DNA of 44,216 nucleotides from assembly GCA_025769875.1 (NCBI GenBank), contig JAGFNK010000431.1:1-44216 (forward strand). Reading direction: 5' to 3'. A program made the translations under genes and the position numbers. The notes under the pieces were generated by a model. It saw only the letters and a program-made list of their open reading frames with translations. It did no database searches and was not told where the DNA came from. Shown one piece after another: positions 9,930 to 19,427 of the stretch; position 1 is the first letter of the stretch, and each line of letters begins with the position of its first letter. This DNA is from Russula earlei. Its lineage: Eukaryota; Basidiomycota; Agaricomycetes; Russulales; Russulaceae.

Positions 9930-10640
9930 ACGCAGTTTTCCCCGCCACCTCAGTTTCTGGGTTTCTCCCCTCCCGTCTCGCCCCCCGCTCCAGTCACAGT
10001 CTTGCCGACCGTCGCCGCCACCTTGTTGCTCAGTCACCATCTCAGCCCCCATTCCATAGTCACCCCCACGTCGTCAGCGCCTGCCTCAATCGTCATACCT
10101 GCTCCGTCTGCCACCTCCTGTGCTCCACCTCCAGTCACCTCGGGTTCAGCCTCCTCACTGCAGTCGCCCCAGCTCCGTTCCCTGTCTCCGTCTTGGTCTC
10201 ACCCTCAGCCACTGTCTCGGCGCTAGCCGCCAACACCGCCGTGGTTCTAATTTCGCGCGACACCAGCATCGCAGTACCATTGCCGTCCTTTGCTACCAAC
10301 ATCACCCAAGAAGACCAAGAAGGTCCAGACCCGAGCCCAGTCAGGTGCCGCCACAGAAGGAGCAGATGGTGTCACTGATCACCACACCGCCGACCAAGGA
10401 GACGCCGCCGATACCAGCAGCACGCCGCACGTGGCCTTTCACATCGGCTCCCCTTCCACTCGCGCGCTCACACATGCCATCGCCACCTGCAGTGGAGGAA
10501 GAAGCCCCTTCATGGCTATCGCAAGGCGCTGGCACGAGCAATGCACAAGCCGGCCCTGCCGCCGACCACACCCTCCATCTCCGTCGACAATGCCATGCTG
10601 CCTTCCGCAGTGCTCACCACTCAAATTAAATGCAACAAAG
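9930..10640 (+). repeat. Ala/Pro/Ser-coding dispersed repeat, copy 2
   Basis: Related to copy 1 over most of its length, including the boundary-like CACCCAAGAAGACCAAG run (about 10304-10320) and the downstream segment with CATCGGCTCCCCTTCCA. The conserved phase encodes RDTSIAVPLPSFATNITQED. Compared with copy 1 it is shorter and carries indels. On its right it leads directly into the second copy of the segmental duplication. Confidence 0.45.
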
Positions 10641-11147
10641 CTGACAACGCGTTCGCGACTGCAGGAGCAGGAGCAGCAAGCCATGCGTTGCACCACCATG
10701 ACGCACGATGACAGTGTGGAACACGCACATGTGCACGCCCTGCCTCTCTCCATTACTGGCTCGTCAATGCTCATGCCACCCAGTCCCGCCTCCTTGCCAC
10801 ACGCACCGGCATACAATGACCTCGAGCTCTCCATCATCCCCCTTTTCGTCGCCAGCAGTTCGAGCCTGCTCAGTTTGTCAGTCGCACGCTCTTGCACGAC
10901 GGGGGATCTCGGGACAGCTGCAGCTACGACAACACAACACGTGCGTACGGCTGAAAACTCCACCCTAGACAGTTTGACTGGGGACAATCACAATTTCATG
11001 TATTGGGGATCGTGTCTGGCCGCGGAATTCGCTTACACTGGTACATCATCGTCCGCCCGGTCACCTCCAGTTTGCCCTCGCCTCACCTCCCTCACGTCCC
11101 TCGACCACATTCTCAAGAGCTCGCCATCACCGATCGCTAGGTGCTAG
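10290..11147 (+). CDS. Doubtful 285-residue hypothetical ORF
   Basis: An open frame that begins in the Ala/Pro repeat and crosses into the segmental duplication. Its last 90 residues (SLTGDNHNFMYWGSCLAAEF and following, ending SSPSPIARC) have a counterpart in the first copy at 2216-2488 with the same stop. The differences between copies are mostly amino-acid changing, so there is no sign of selection on the protein. Probably a chance frame in GC-rich DNA. Confidence 0.15.
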   Translation: MLPTSPKKTKKVQTRAQSGAATEGADGVTDHHTADQGDAADTSSTPHVAFHIGSPSTRALTHAIATCSGGRSPFMAIARRWHEQCTSRPCRRPHPPSPSTMPCCLPQCSPLKLNATKLTTRSRLQEQEQQAMRCTTMTHDDSVEHAHVHALPLSITGSSMLMPPSPASLPHAPAYNDLELSIIPLFVASSSSLLSLSVARSCTTGDLGTAAATTTQHVRTAENSTLDSLTGDNHNFMYWGSCLAAEFAYTGTSSSARSPPVCPRLTSLTSLDHILKSSPSPIARC

Positions 11148-11154
11148 CACAGCT

Positions 11155-11296
11155 CATCAGGAAAAACCCGATGTGTTAGCGAGTGCTAGCGAGTGATAAT
11201 GTGGAGCTAACAACGTACTTATCTCCGGCTAACCTCTCGCTGGCACTCGCTAGCACCTGCTATCATTTCAGTAGCTTGTGAGGTTTTTCCCTGATG
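11155..11296. repeat. MITE-like element A, copy 2
   Basis: Same 142-bp element as at 2496-2637, with ends CATCAGGAAAAACCC and GTTTTTCCCTGATG. It differs by a few bases, so it was duplicated with the surrounding segment rather than inserted independently. Confidence 0.65.
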
Positions 11297-11624
11297 GCCT
11301 ACCAGAGATGACGTCTCGACGCCTCGTGCCGTCCGGACTGACCCCTTACACTGAATTTCCTTTCATATGCCTGTCTTTCCTGTCCCTTAGCTCCTCTATT
11401 TCATATGAGAACATATTTCGAATACAGGGAGTGCCCCTCTTGTTCCCTTCTTTGTATATGCCCGAGCGGATCTGACTGAACGAAACCGTCGTCTCCTGCG
11501 TGCCCGCTGGGTTTCTCACTCTTCTCTGGTCCCATCTATTCTATCCTTGGGTCCATCAGTCTTGCGAACTCACTTGCGTGTCTCTGGACAGGTTTCAATA
11601 GGCGAGGGGCGAGAATTGAGGGTC

Positions 11625-11726
11625 ATCCTAGCGAGAGGTTAGCTGGAAAAAGTCAATGATAATTACATTCCTAGTTCCACATTATCACTCACTAGCACTC
11701 GCTAGCACATCATGTTTTTCCTGATG
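11625..11726. repeat. MITE-like element B, rearranged copy 2
   Basis: The right terminus (GTTTTTCCTGATG) and the GCTAGCACTCGCTAGC subterminal repeat are present. The left part reads CATCCTAGCGAGAGGTTAGC instead of the CTTCAGGAAAAACC end seen in copy 1. A deletion or recombination between related elements after the duplication would explain it. Confidence 0.45.
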
Positions 11727-12191
11727 CGCCGCCGCCGTGGGGGGCATGGACATTGTGATGGCCACGCACTGAGCCGCTCGAGGATGATGGGAAGAAGAGG
11801 GTGAGAGGATGAGAAACATTGAAGAAGCTGCAAAAATGAAAGTGAACACGAAAAATACACACGCAAACCGTGTCGCATGGGAAAAACGGGAGAGAACCGG
11901 CACGTTGGGCACAGAGGTAGCTTGGGACCGGGACCATGGGGGAAGGAGTAGTAGGAAGGACAGGAGAGACGAAGAGGAAGAACGGAGCCAACCTGGCCAC
12001 TGAGTTGAGCAGAGCGTGCTCAGCCTCTCGGAAGTGGTCCCCGTCATGTTGCGCTCAGGGCTCTCAAGCCTGCAAGCCTGGAAATATCGATCTGTGGAAG
12101 TACTGATGTGATTAAGCGGATCCCCTGATTCCCCTCTTCAGAGATTCAAGATTCACTGTTGGCCACGTACAGAAGCGGGCTCACCAGGGAG

Positions 12192-12198
12192 TATAAGA
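12192..12198 (+). promoter_or_regulatory. TATA-like box of secreted-protein gene, copy 2
   Basis: TATAAGA lies 130 nt upstream of the ATG at 12328, equivalent to TATAAAA in the first copy. The one-base change weakens the consensus and may lower expression relative to copy 1. Confidence 0.4.
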
Positions 12199-12327
12199 GC
12201 GAATGCCTGGACTCCCACTGGCAATGCCCTCCAGCAGCGCTTCTCTTTGTTTCACTCTTGGTACTGGTTACCAACAGCATTCTATCCACCGCTTTCCGAC
12301 TTTCATTTTCAATCAACGATAATTACA

Positions 12328-12648
12328 ATGCGCACGTCCGCTGTCGTCGCCTTTATCCTCGCCATGGGCGTCGCCCCGTCCTTCTCGCTTCCTTCAATCT
12401 CGGCTAGGTGCGCCCACTTCCTCAAGTTCTATTACATCCATTTGTTCATTTTTTGTTGCAGAGCAAATCCGGCCCTCCTAAGAAGATCCGCTCAGTCACA
12501 CGGCCAAGGTCAGCAAGGTCAGCCACACGGTCAAGGCCCGTCACATGGTCAAGGTCAGTCACAGTGGCACTTCTCAGACTGGCCGCAATGGCCATCGTGT
12601 CAACGAGCCGCCTCATGTTCCCCCCTGGCTTGTAGACCCTTCCACTGA
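12328..12648 (+). CDS. Small secreted protein, paralogue 2 (two exons)
   Basis: Exon 1 is 12328-12407 and exon 2 is 12462-12648, with a 54-nt intron at the same place and phase as in paralogue 1. The 88-residue product has the same signal peptide (MRTSAVVAFILAMGVAPSFS), then a Gln/Gly/His-rich part with GQGQ, GQPHGQGPSHGQ units, and the conserved end PSCQRAASCSPLACRPFH. Exon lengths differ from the paralogue by 12 nt, keeping phase. No known domain is seen, and secretion is inferred from the N-terminus only. An alternative acceptor at 12495 gives a 174-residue protein in another frame. The 54-nt intron is the more usual length for this window, so I list this model first. Confidence 0.55.
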   Translation: MRTSAVVAFILAMGVAPSFSLPSISARCAHFLKFYYIHLFIFCCRANPALLRRSAQSHGQGQQGQPHGQGPSHGQGQSQWHFSDWPQWPSCQRAASCSPLACRPFH

Positions 12649-12940
12649 GAGGAATAATAGTAATCGGGACCTAGGTGAGATTCCCAATGATGGGAATCCC
12701 TGCCCCGGCCGGTTTCCTCGGCCGGTTGATCGTGGTTATTCCTATGTGTGGACGGGGAATGATAGTAATGGGGACCGAGGTATTCCCAATGATGGGAATC
12801 CCGGCCCCGGCTGGTTTCCCCGGCCGGTTGATGGTCGTTATTCCTATGTGTGGACGAGGAATGCCCCGAGTACCTCTGGGAATGGGCATGTCAATGAGGA
12901 TGGGGTTCATCGGGGTCCAGGTCGGAGTTCCGGGACGTAA
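12496..12940 (+). other. Alternative-frame Asn/Gly/Pro-rich exon, copy 2
   Basis: Splicing exon 1 (12328-12407) to 12496 keeps phase and opens a frame of 174 residues in total. It contains SHTVKARHMVKVSHSG, NEPPHVPPWLVDPSTERNNS, two copies of an about 35-residue unit (IPNDGNPGPGWFPRPVDG.YSYVWT), then NGHVNEDGVHRGPGRSSGT and TAA at 12938-12940. Past this TAA the same frame stays open through a segment matching copy 1 to TAG at 13028-13030. So the older protein probably ended there, and the TAA is a later truncation. Indels between the two internal units are multiples of three, which favours this frame being coding. Confidence 0.4.
12653..12859 (+). repeat. Tandem repeat, two units of 105 and 102 bp
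   Basis: Unit 1 is 12653-12757 and unit 2 is 12758-12859. Unit 2 lacks one codon (GAG). Both contain ATTCCCAATGATGGGAATCC and CGGCCGGTTGAT. The first duplication copy has only one, shortened unit, so the expansion or contraction occurred after the duplication. Confidence 0.85.
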
Positions 12941-13446
12941 CCCCCGAGTACCTCTGCGAATGGGGATCATCGGCATCGCCAGAACGGTGGCGGCGGTGGT
13001 GAGAATGTCAATTGGCGCGGCACCTCCTAGGGAAGCAAGGTAAGAGTCGCACGCTTCCGTAGATGTTTGAGCCCAGGCTCTTAGAGAGCGACGGCATCCG
13101 ACATTTGAAGATGGACGAAGGGCTGGGATAAATCATTGGCAGTCTTAATATAATGTCTTAATCTCACCATCTTGATGTATATAAAATGAACGATGGATAG
13201 ACAACATACTGCATTGTGTTGTATGTCGATATGCATCATTGCGTGTGGAATGATATGCCAGACATCACCCAAGGGGTAGGTGACTACAGAGACGAGAGAG
13301 GGAAGGGCAACAATAACGCGCGAGAACGAGAGAGTGATATGACTCAGATGAGGAACGAGCCGACAGCACGCAATCAGGGAATCCTACATTTCTGAAATAT
13401 CAGTAAATATTCTCCATATTGTTACATATTCCGAGATACTTAATTA

Positions 13447-13634
13447 GGCCCATGATACCAACCGAGAATTCTTGAACTTCGAACTTGAACTTGAATTTCG
13501 GGATTTTCCGGGAGTGACTGGTGTGACCAGTGTGATATAAGTGACATCGCATATATGATAAACTAATAGGTTTTTTTTTAATATGAGTTTTTATTCGCTT
13601 GTGATTTGCATATTCGCTTGTGATTTGCATATTC
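13447..13634 (+). repeat. Harbinger left terminal inverted repeat
   Basis: 188 bp, starting GGCCCATGATACCAACCG. It includes a T9 run and two copies of TTCGCTTGTGATTTGCATA near the inner end. It matches the reverse complement of 17656-17843. Confidence 0.93.
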
Positions 13635-13785
13635 GTGTATTGTGATTGCAGCCGTGACTGGGAACTGACTCAGTCCGCTTGTGTCCGCTGAATGTTGCCG
13701 AGGCATACTGTAGGGCCCAGGATCCATGCACGCAGAGCAAGAGATTTTTGAAGAGGAAATGGAAAATCTTTTTTTGAAAAAAATA

Positions 13786-15147
13786 CTATTCAATAACACG
13801 TTCTGCGCGGTCCCTCTGAATTCTCTGATACTGCTCCCACATGTCATCAGCAATTTTATCTCGCCTGATATTTGCTCGCTCCCTCTCACGCTGCGTCACA
13901 GGGCCTGTTCCAAGTTCACCAGCCAGCACTTCCTCTTCTTGTGCGTCCATCTGGAGGTCAGCCACTTGGTCGTCAAAGGTGCCAATCTCCCTAGAGTCAT
14001 ATGCGCGAATAAGATTGTGAAGTGCTGCGAGCGCACATGGGATGCGTGCTTGAACTCCCATGTCATACTCGCGGGGTTGTGAGAGAATCTTGAAACGCCG
14101 CTTGAGAATTCCAAAAATGCGTTCAATGACATTGCGAGCTTGGGCATGACGCAAATTGAACAGTTCCTTGGGTGTGCGTGGCCTAGGACAAACATCAGTA
14201 AGACAACTTGAAAGTAAGACAACAAAGACTCACCTTGTGCGAGCACGGCCCCATTCAGCTAGATGGTACCGCACACCTCGATAAGGGGTGAGAAGTACAT
14301 CTGACGAGGCAAAACCCGCATCACCAAGATAATACTTCCCCCTTGGGACACGAAGATCAGAATGATGTGCTGCGTGAAAAAGTGTCGCGTCAGCAGTGGA
14401 ACCCTCCCAACCAGTCAGCAGGTAGGTGAAGCGGAGGTCGAATGAGCATCCCACGAGGCAGTTCTGCGTGAGACCTCCTTTGCGGTTCCTTGCCGCATCA
14501 CGCTCTGCAGCAGTGGCAAAACAGTCGATATGTGTACCATCAATAGCACCCAGCGCGTCCTTGAGAAATGGAAAGAATTTGGGGTTGCTTTGGTTGAAGG
14601 GGTGAGGGGGTGAATCGGCATCGGGAAGGCGCACAAATGTGGTGTAGAAGGGAGGGCTCGAGAGAACACCTAGAATTTTTTTAAAATACCTAGCTATCCA
14701 TCAGACGACATCTGAAAGAAACCTGAGAGATACTTACTTTGAAATGGTGCGGGGTGACCGCTGAAAATGCTCTCCGACATGTGTCGATGGCAGCCCTGTG
14801 ACAGCTGTATAAAGGAAGATAGCAATTTGTTCTTCGACTTGGACATGTCGTGATGATGAGATACCAAGTCGTTGGAGGATCCGCTGGAGGATGATAAATA
14901 CTTTTTTATGCACCCCAAGCTCAGTCCGAATGCGCTCTGGATGGCCAGTGAGTAGGTCCTCAACCCACTTAGCCCCAGTGTATGAAGATGTGTGATATGG
15001 GATAGGAGGATGATAGAGGGGTTCAAGGAGCTCAAGTAATGCTTGGCAGCAAAGTAGGAGAACAGTTGACATATTTAACATGACATAGAGCCGTTGGTGC
15101 CGTTGGCGTCGCCATTGTACCCATTGCTGATGAGGGTTATCAGGCAT
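13786..15147 (-). CDS. PIF/Harbinger DDE transposase, three exons, open
   Basis: Exons are 15147-14738, 14689-14234 and 14182-13786. The introns are 48 and 51 nt with GTAAGT/GTGAGT donors and TAG acceptors. Together they give an uninterrupted 420-residue protein. The helical N-terminal region is followed by GIDGTHI-like AIDGTHIDCFATA (first catalytic Asp), TADATLF, then YYLGDAGF (second Asp) and NVIERIFGILKRRFKIL (Glu). This is the DDE arrangement of the Harbinger/HARBI1 nuclease family (DDE_Tnp_4). The enzyme would cut and join element ends at TWA targets, together with its Myb/SANT partner, which binds the termini. The start at 15147 (MPDNPHQQWVQW) was chosen because sequence upstream in this frame is unlike the family. 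The next start is at 15288. Confidence 0.88.
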
Positions 15148-15291
15148 CTTGAGCGAGGGAGGGGACAACAACGGGGACAAAGCGTGCAACTTTTTGACAG
15201 AAAATGTTTTTTGGCACATCACATGTAATTTCACAATATGTGAAATATTTATTTGGATACACATACATGACACAACAACACAAATCATTGC

Positions 15292-17536
15292 TTACGCTCG
15301 CTTCACTTTCTCCACCAGATTACATATGTATCCACGTGCAAACTCACGTGATGACTCCACGGATATGAGCGCGAGGTAGCCATCCACCTCTCCGATGCCG
15401 CAATTGGCAAACAGGGATAATGCTGGGACAATATCATCAGTTGGCAACCAACAACCATTTGTGATATCCTTGATATCACTGGCAAGGTGTTGGACTGCCA
15501 GTGTCCGGCGTGCATACTCGGGAAGTGCCAAAAATCCAGGTACAGTATCACCTGTGAGTGTGGGTGCAGGTGCAGGTGTGGGTGCAGGTGCGAGTGCGGG
15601 TGCGGGTGCAAATTCAGGCATGGGCGGGGAGAAACCAAGAGAATGGACAGTTGAGTCGAAGACATCAACAACTCTGTTCATGACCGCTGTAACACCCATG
15701 ACAGCAGACGCCACGGTGTCACCCCTCTGTTTTTTAGCTGAAGATGTTTCGGTCATGAGGATATCGTCAATGCGAGGTGATTTACGCTTGTTGGTTATGA
15801 AGTCGAATGAGGTATTTGATGGTGAAGTCGATGCCCTCCTGCTGCCGCCAATGTCATGAACCATTCTCCGGAGAGGGCCCTTGAAGGACCCTTCCTTATA
15901 GGAGGAAACCTGGTCTCTATGGTGTCACCCTGTTCACACGAGCAAAAGGGGTGAGTAGAGGTGTCCACAATATTGCGCGTGCATTGTTGCGCGAGCGATT
16001 CTCGGCACAATCGACATACAGCAAGCCCCACTTAAAGGCAACCCTTCTAGCAACAAAAGACAGTATTAGGGCCTTCCTAAAGACCCTTTGGAACGACCCT
16101 AGGAGCTCTACAATAGGCACTAACCGAGTATCAAAGGCCCTACAACGCGTTATTAGACCAACTCTAATAACTATAGAACGACTATAAGGCAATACTAAGG
16201 ACCTTAATAGAAGTATTAGGGTCGACTTTAAGGACCCTAATAGAACTATATAAGGGCCTTATAAGATGACACTATTCCCTAACCAAACTACAAGTCCTCA
16301 AATGACCGGCCCTAAACTAACTAACAAGAAATGAATCAGGTGCTTACATGTGCACTAAAGTAGTAAACACGTGGACAATGGAAGCTCTTACTCATCAAGA
16401 AAAGTCTTCTTACTCAGCAGCTTACTGAGCATGACCAAGCATGCTCAGTAAGCGTCCTCCGACTTCTTACTCATCACTCTATTGTGCTTGATAACAAGGT
16501 TATGACTTGTTCCCTATTTAGCAGTTCTCTTGTAGTATATAAGCGCTCAATAAAGTAGCGGACAGTCCTCAGACTGTCCATTTGTTTACGGCACTCTCCA
16601 ACCCTGGGATACTCCTTTAAGGACCGTCCCCTTGTGACTATCCTGGCCTCTTCCCTGCGTGATTGTTCAACTCTCACAGTAACAATACCTCTCTTGTATC
16701 TGTTACTACTCTGGACTCTACTTCTTGCCCACGCGGTCTTGGACATCTATCGACTCGTCTCCGAGCTTACCCCTCGCTTTTGAACTGGATAGTTCAACAG
16801 TGAGTCTTGACAGCCGACTTGAGACAAATCGGGGGTCAGGTGAGCAGGAGTAGGTGGCTGGGATGGAGCATGCTCAGCACGAGGTGTTGGCTGGGATGGA
16901 GCATGCTCAGCACAAGGTGTTGGCTGGGATGGAGCATGCTCAGCATGAGGCGTTGGCTGCGAAGCCCGGTATGCGTGTTTGCCTTTGGTTTTTGTTCCTA
17001 CAAGAGATTCCATGGCCTCACAATGTGGCCAGCCCTTGTGGTGGAACTTCTTGACCGCTGGTTTGTCCTACTAAAGTAAGATATTGTCAACAAATCAGGA
17101 GTTACAGACGCACTGCAACCAGCTCATCATACACTGCCTGATTTTGATTTTCTGCTGATATGTCCATTCCTGTCACATCATCCCAAGCCATGCCAGACTT
17201 ATTTTTGATCACTGAAATGGTGTCCCAGTCGGTCTTCATCTAGTTGAATGGTGTCAGTGTTGAGGTGTAGTCAAAAGAGGAAACACGTACCCTTTGCCAC
17301 TTCGTCTTGCACGAGCTCAGAGTTTTGAAGCCACCCTTCTTACAAAGGGACCTAATTTGACTGGCCACCTCATTGAAGACTTGATCCTTGAACATAGCGT
17401 TGGATGTCATTTGGTCCTTGTGCTCCAAGAGGAAGTTTAAGAACTCGGCTTCCTCCTCAGTCGTCCATCTTGCCTTGATATCTGCTTGGGTTTCTTCTGC
17501 AGAGGAATCAGAGCTTCTTGACGAGCAGGTCTGCAT
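15292..17536 (-). pseudogene. Myb/SANT-like Harbinger accessory gene, LTR-interrupted
   Basis: Exon 1 (17536-17291) encodes ARWTTEEEAEFLNFLLEHKD and the rest of a Myb/SANT-like domain, ending KTKWQR. Exon 2 (17239-17114) starts MKTDWDTISVIKNKSG. Exon 3 starts at 17067 with DKPAVKKFHHKGWPHCEAME and contains a three-fold 11-residue repeat (SQPTPxAEHAP). The coding then meets a solo LTR (15956-16799) and resumes at about 15885 toward MVHDIGGSRRASTSPSNTSF, an Ala-Pro run and a C-terminal part ending LVEKVKRA at 15292. In PIF/Harbinger elements this protein binds element ends and brings the transposase to the nucleus. The LTR lies in an intron or at an exon edge. In either case 0.84 kb with its own TATA and AATAAA signals probably disables the gene. 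Confidence 0.82.
15956..16799 (+). mobile_element. Solo LTR inside the Harbinger Myb gene
   Basis: 844 bp flanked by GTGAG duplications at 15951-15955 and 16800-16804. The right end is AGTTCAACA. The left end starts TAGAGGTG, where TG is expected, a one-base G to A change. TATATAAG at 16536-16543 followed closely by AATAAA gives plus orientation. The interior holds degenerate AGGACCTTAATAGAA-type repeats and AGCATGCTCAGTAAG. No internal retrotransposon sequence is present, so it arose by LTR-LTR recombination. It is unrelated by eye to the other LTRs in the window. Confidence 0.8.
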
Positions 17537-17655
17537 GGGAGGTGATGATCAGGATCAGGAAAATAAAGTGTGGGGTGACGCCGAAGTGAAGGTGAAAAGA
17601 AGGTACTGACAAAGGGCTTACACATGTGCAATCACACACAAATATGCGAATATGT

Positions 17656-17843
17656 GAATATGCAAATCACAAGCGAATATGCAAATCACAAGCGAATAAA
17701 AACTCATATTAAAAAAAAACCTATTAGTTTATCATATATGCGATGTCACTTATATCACACTGGTCACACCAGTCACTCCCGGAAAATCCCGAAATTCAAG
17801 TTCAAGTTCGAAGTTCAAGAATTCTTGGTTGGTATCATGGGCC
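17656..17843 (-). repeat. Harbinger right terminal inverted repeat
   Basis: Reverse complement of the left repeat, same 188-bp length, ending ATCATGGGCC before the TTA duplication at 17844-17846. Confidence 0.93.
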
Positions 17844-18003
17844 TTAGATATTCTGATCCCACATTTCTTAAATATCATTACTGTCATTTTCACGTGACCT
17901 TGCACTTGCCATTTTTGGATGTCATTTCAAGTGCGAAATCAAAACTGCTATATCTCAACAGTTTCTCAACAGATTGCCTTGAAACTTTGACAGTAGAACC
18001 TTA

Positions 18004-18125
18004 GGCCCCTTTTACCAACCAAGAATTCTTGAATCTTGAACTTGAACTTGGATTTTAAGATTTTCTGGGAGTGATGGGAATGACAGGTGTGATGTAAGTG
18101 ACATAATAAACTAATATGAGTTATT
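18004..18125 (+). repeat. Solitary diverged Harbinger terminus
   Basis: After TTA at 18001-18003 comes GGCCCCTTTTACCAACCAAG, AATTCTTGAA and CTTGAACTTG, then a diverged version of the subterminal sequence of the element just upstream. No matching right end is found downstream. It is a remnant of an older related element, only 158 bp beyond the end of the intact one. Confidence 0.7.
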
Positions 18126-19180
18126 TTTTGGTGTGATTTGCATTCATGTGTTGTTTACATGTGATATGTAAAATATTTTTTCTAACCCCTTCAATTTTGT
18201 ATGTGCAGCTCTGGTGAAAATGGGGCTGCAAGCACCCAGATGTTGAGCTTGAGTTGGACTGCTTGACTTAGTGCTGTCGCCGGCTCGGCTCGAAACCATT
18301 TTGAGCCAAGCTGGAGCCATTTCTGAGCTGAGGTAAGCCATTCAACAGCTCGCAGCTCGAAGCCACTTGAAACAGCATGAGCCATTTCAAGCTGTTTTGA
18401 GGTGCCCAATTTGGAGTTTTGAAGTGCCAGATTTGGATATGGTTGCTCAATTTGGAGAGTCGTCCGCCACTCTGCCTCTGGAATCTACCTCGTCCCTTTC
18501 TGCTATCCTCAGTAGGATTCAGTTACCATTGTGGTCCTATACCTCATATTTTTATCTGTATATCGATCTTGACAATTGCACTGGCAAGTACTTGTTGAAA
18601 CAGTTTGAGCGATGAGCCTCAAGCCATTTTGAGCTGTTTGAAGTGCCAGATTTGGATATGGTTGCTTGATTTGGAGTCATCTACTATAATGTGCCATTCT
18701 GCCTCTGCTCATGAGGACGCCAAGGAGGCTTCTCCTTCAGGCTCCCTTTCTGCTGCTATCCTTGCAAGGGCCACTCATTAACATTCACACTGGCAAGTAC
18801 TTGTTCCTTTTCCTTTGCTTGTTCAAGGCTCATCGGTATGCAGGCATCCTAGCACTTATGGTGTTGCACAGTACTAGTATAAGCACTGCACTGATGCCCA
18901 AACCCCCTTTACTCCACTTTACCCATAACCACCATTATGGTTAGTTTGGTTTGCTTGTCCCTGATGGAATTGCTGCTCATGATCCATTCCATCCTTAGTC
19001 AACCAACTGCTGGCAACGTCTCATCCATGATTTTAAGCGGCTTTCATGTGACCCACCCAGGGGATCTCAGGTGGCCCATGTCCTGATAACATCATGTTAT
19101 GAAATGCAGTAATTTTCAGCCCTGGTGCATCCCATCCTGACAAATCGCATCCACTGTCATCTTTATGCTGCTTCCTGTGT
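18126..19180. other. Degenerate repeats, no gene
   Basis: A unit containing AGCTGTTTTGAGGTGCC, TGCCAGATTTGGATATGGTT and CTCAATTTGGAG occurs at about 18367-18455 and, diverged, at about 18606-18680. Short GAGCC/AGCTCG motifs recur between 18280 and 18400. Nothing coding is supported. Confidence 0.4.
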
Positions 19181-19188
19181 AGCGGATA

Positions 19189-19427
19189 CACCATTTGAAG
19201 ATGGCACTTTCAAGCTCTTGTTGACATTTGATGAATCTTACCTGAATAAGCCACCAATGGTTAAGTTCCTCTCCCGGATGTTCCATCCAAGCGTGTATGT
19301 GAATGGAGAGCTCTGCCTTGACATACTCCAGAACCAATGGTCGCCAATGTATGATGTCACGGCCATACTCACCTCCATACAAAGCTTGCTCCATGACCTT
19401 AACCCGAACAGCTCCACAGGAAGCTGA
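19189..19427 (+). pseudogene. RAD6/UBC2-type E2 ubiquitin-conjugating enzyme fragment
   Basis: The frame reads [20 protein letters not shown], then [40 protein letters not shown] and [13 protein letters not shown] before a stop at 19425-19427. This is the core of a RAD6-class E2, including HPxV, the active-site Cys in NGELCLDIL and the QSLL helix. The N-terminal quarter and the C-terminal helices are absent. The coding stretch has no intron. Departures from the family, such as Leu for Pro in ESYLNKPP, fit a dead copy. Flanking sequence is unrelated, so it is either a 5'-truncated retrocopy or a captured fragment. Confidence 0.85.

Larger units (their letters stand above)
10863..13371. repeat. 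Segmental duplication, copy 2
   Basis: Direct copy of 2204-4588, 2509 bp long. The extra length comes mainly from a tandem repeat in the secreted-protein region (12653-12859) and small insertions such as near 12126. It contains MITE-like element A at the equivalent position, a TATA-like site and the second secreted-protein gene. Confidence 0.9.
13447..17843 (-). mobile_element. Complete PIF/Harbinger DNA transposon
   Basis: A 4397-bp element with 188-bp terminal inverted repeats that are near-identical by eye (one clear mismatch) and start GGCCCATGATACCAACC. TTA target-site duplications flank it at 13444-13446 and 17844-17846, the 3-bp TWA type of PIF/Harbinger. It carries the two genes of the superfamily on the minus strand: a Myb/SANT-domain gene first, then a DDE transposase. 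The near-identity of the ends means a recent insertion. A solo LTR has since inserted between coding parts of the Myb gene. The transposase reads open, so the element could still supply transposase in trans. Confidence 0.93.

Noticed and set aside
15395..15859. 154-residue plus-strand frame
   Set aside because: Antisense of the Myb gene's last coding block, including its Ala-Pro run.
16858..16957. CRISPR-like array of three 33-bp repeats
   Set aside because: Units are contiguous with no spacers and lie in a coding exon of a eukaryotic transposon gene.
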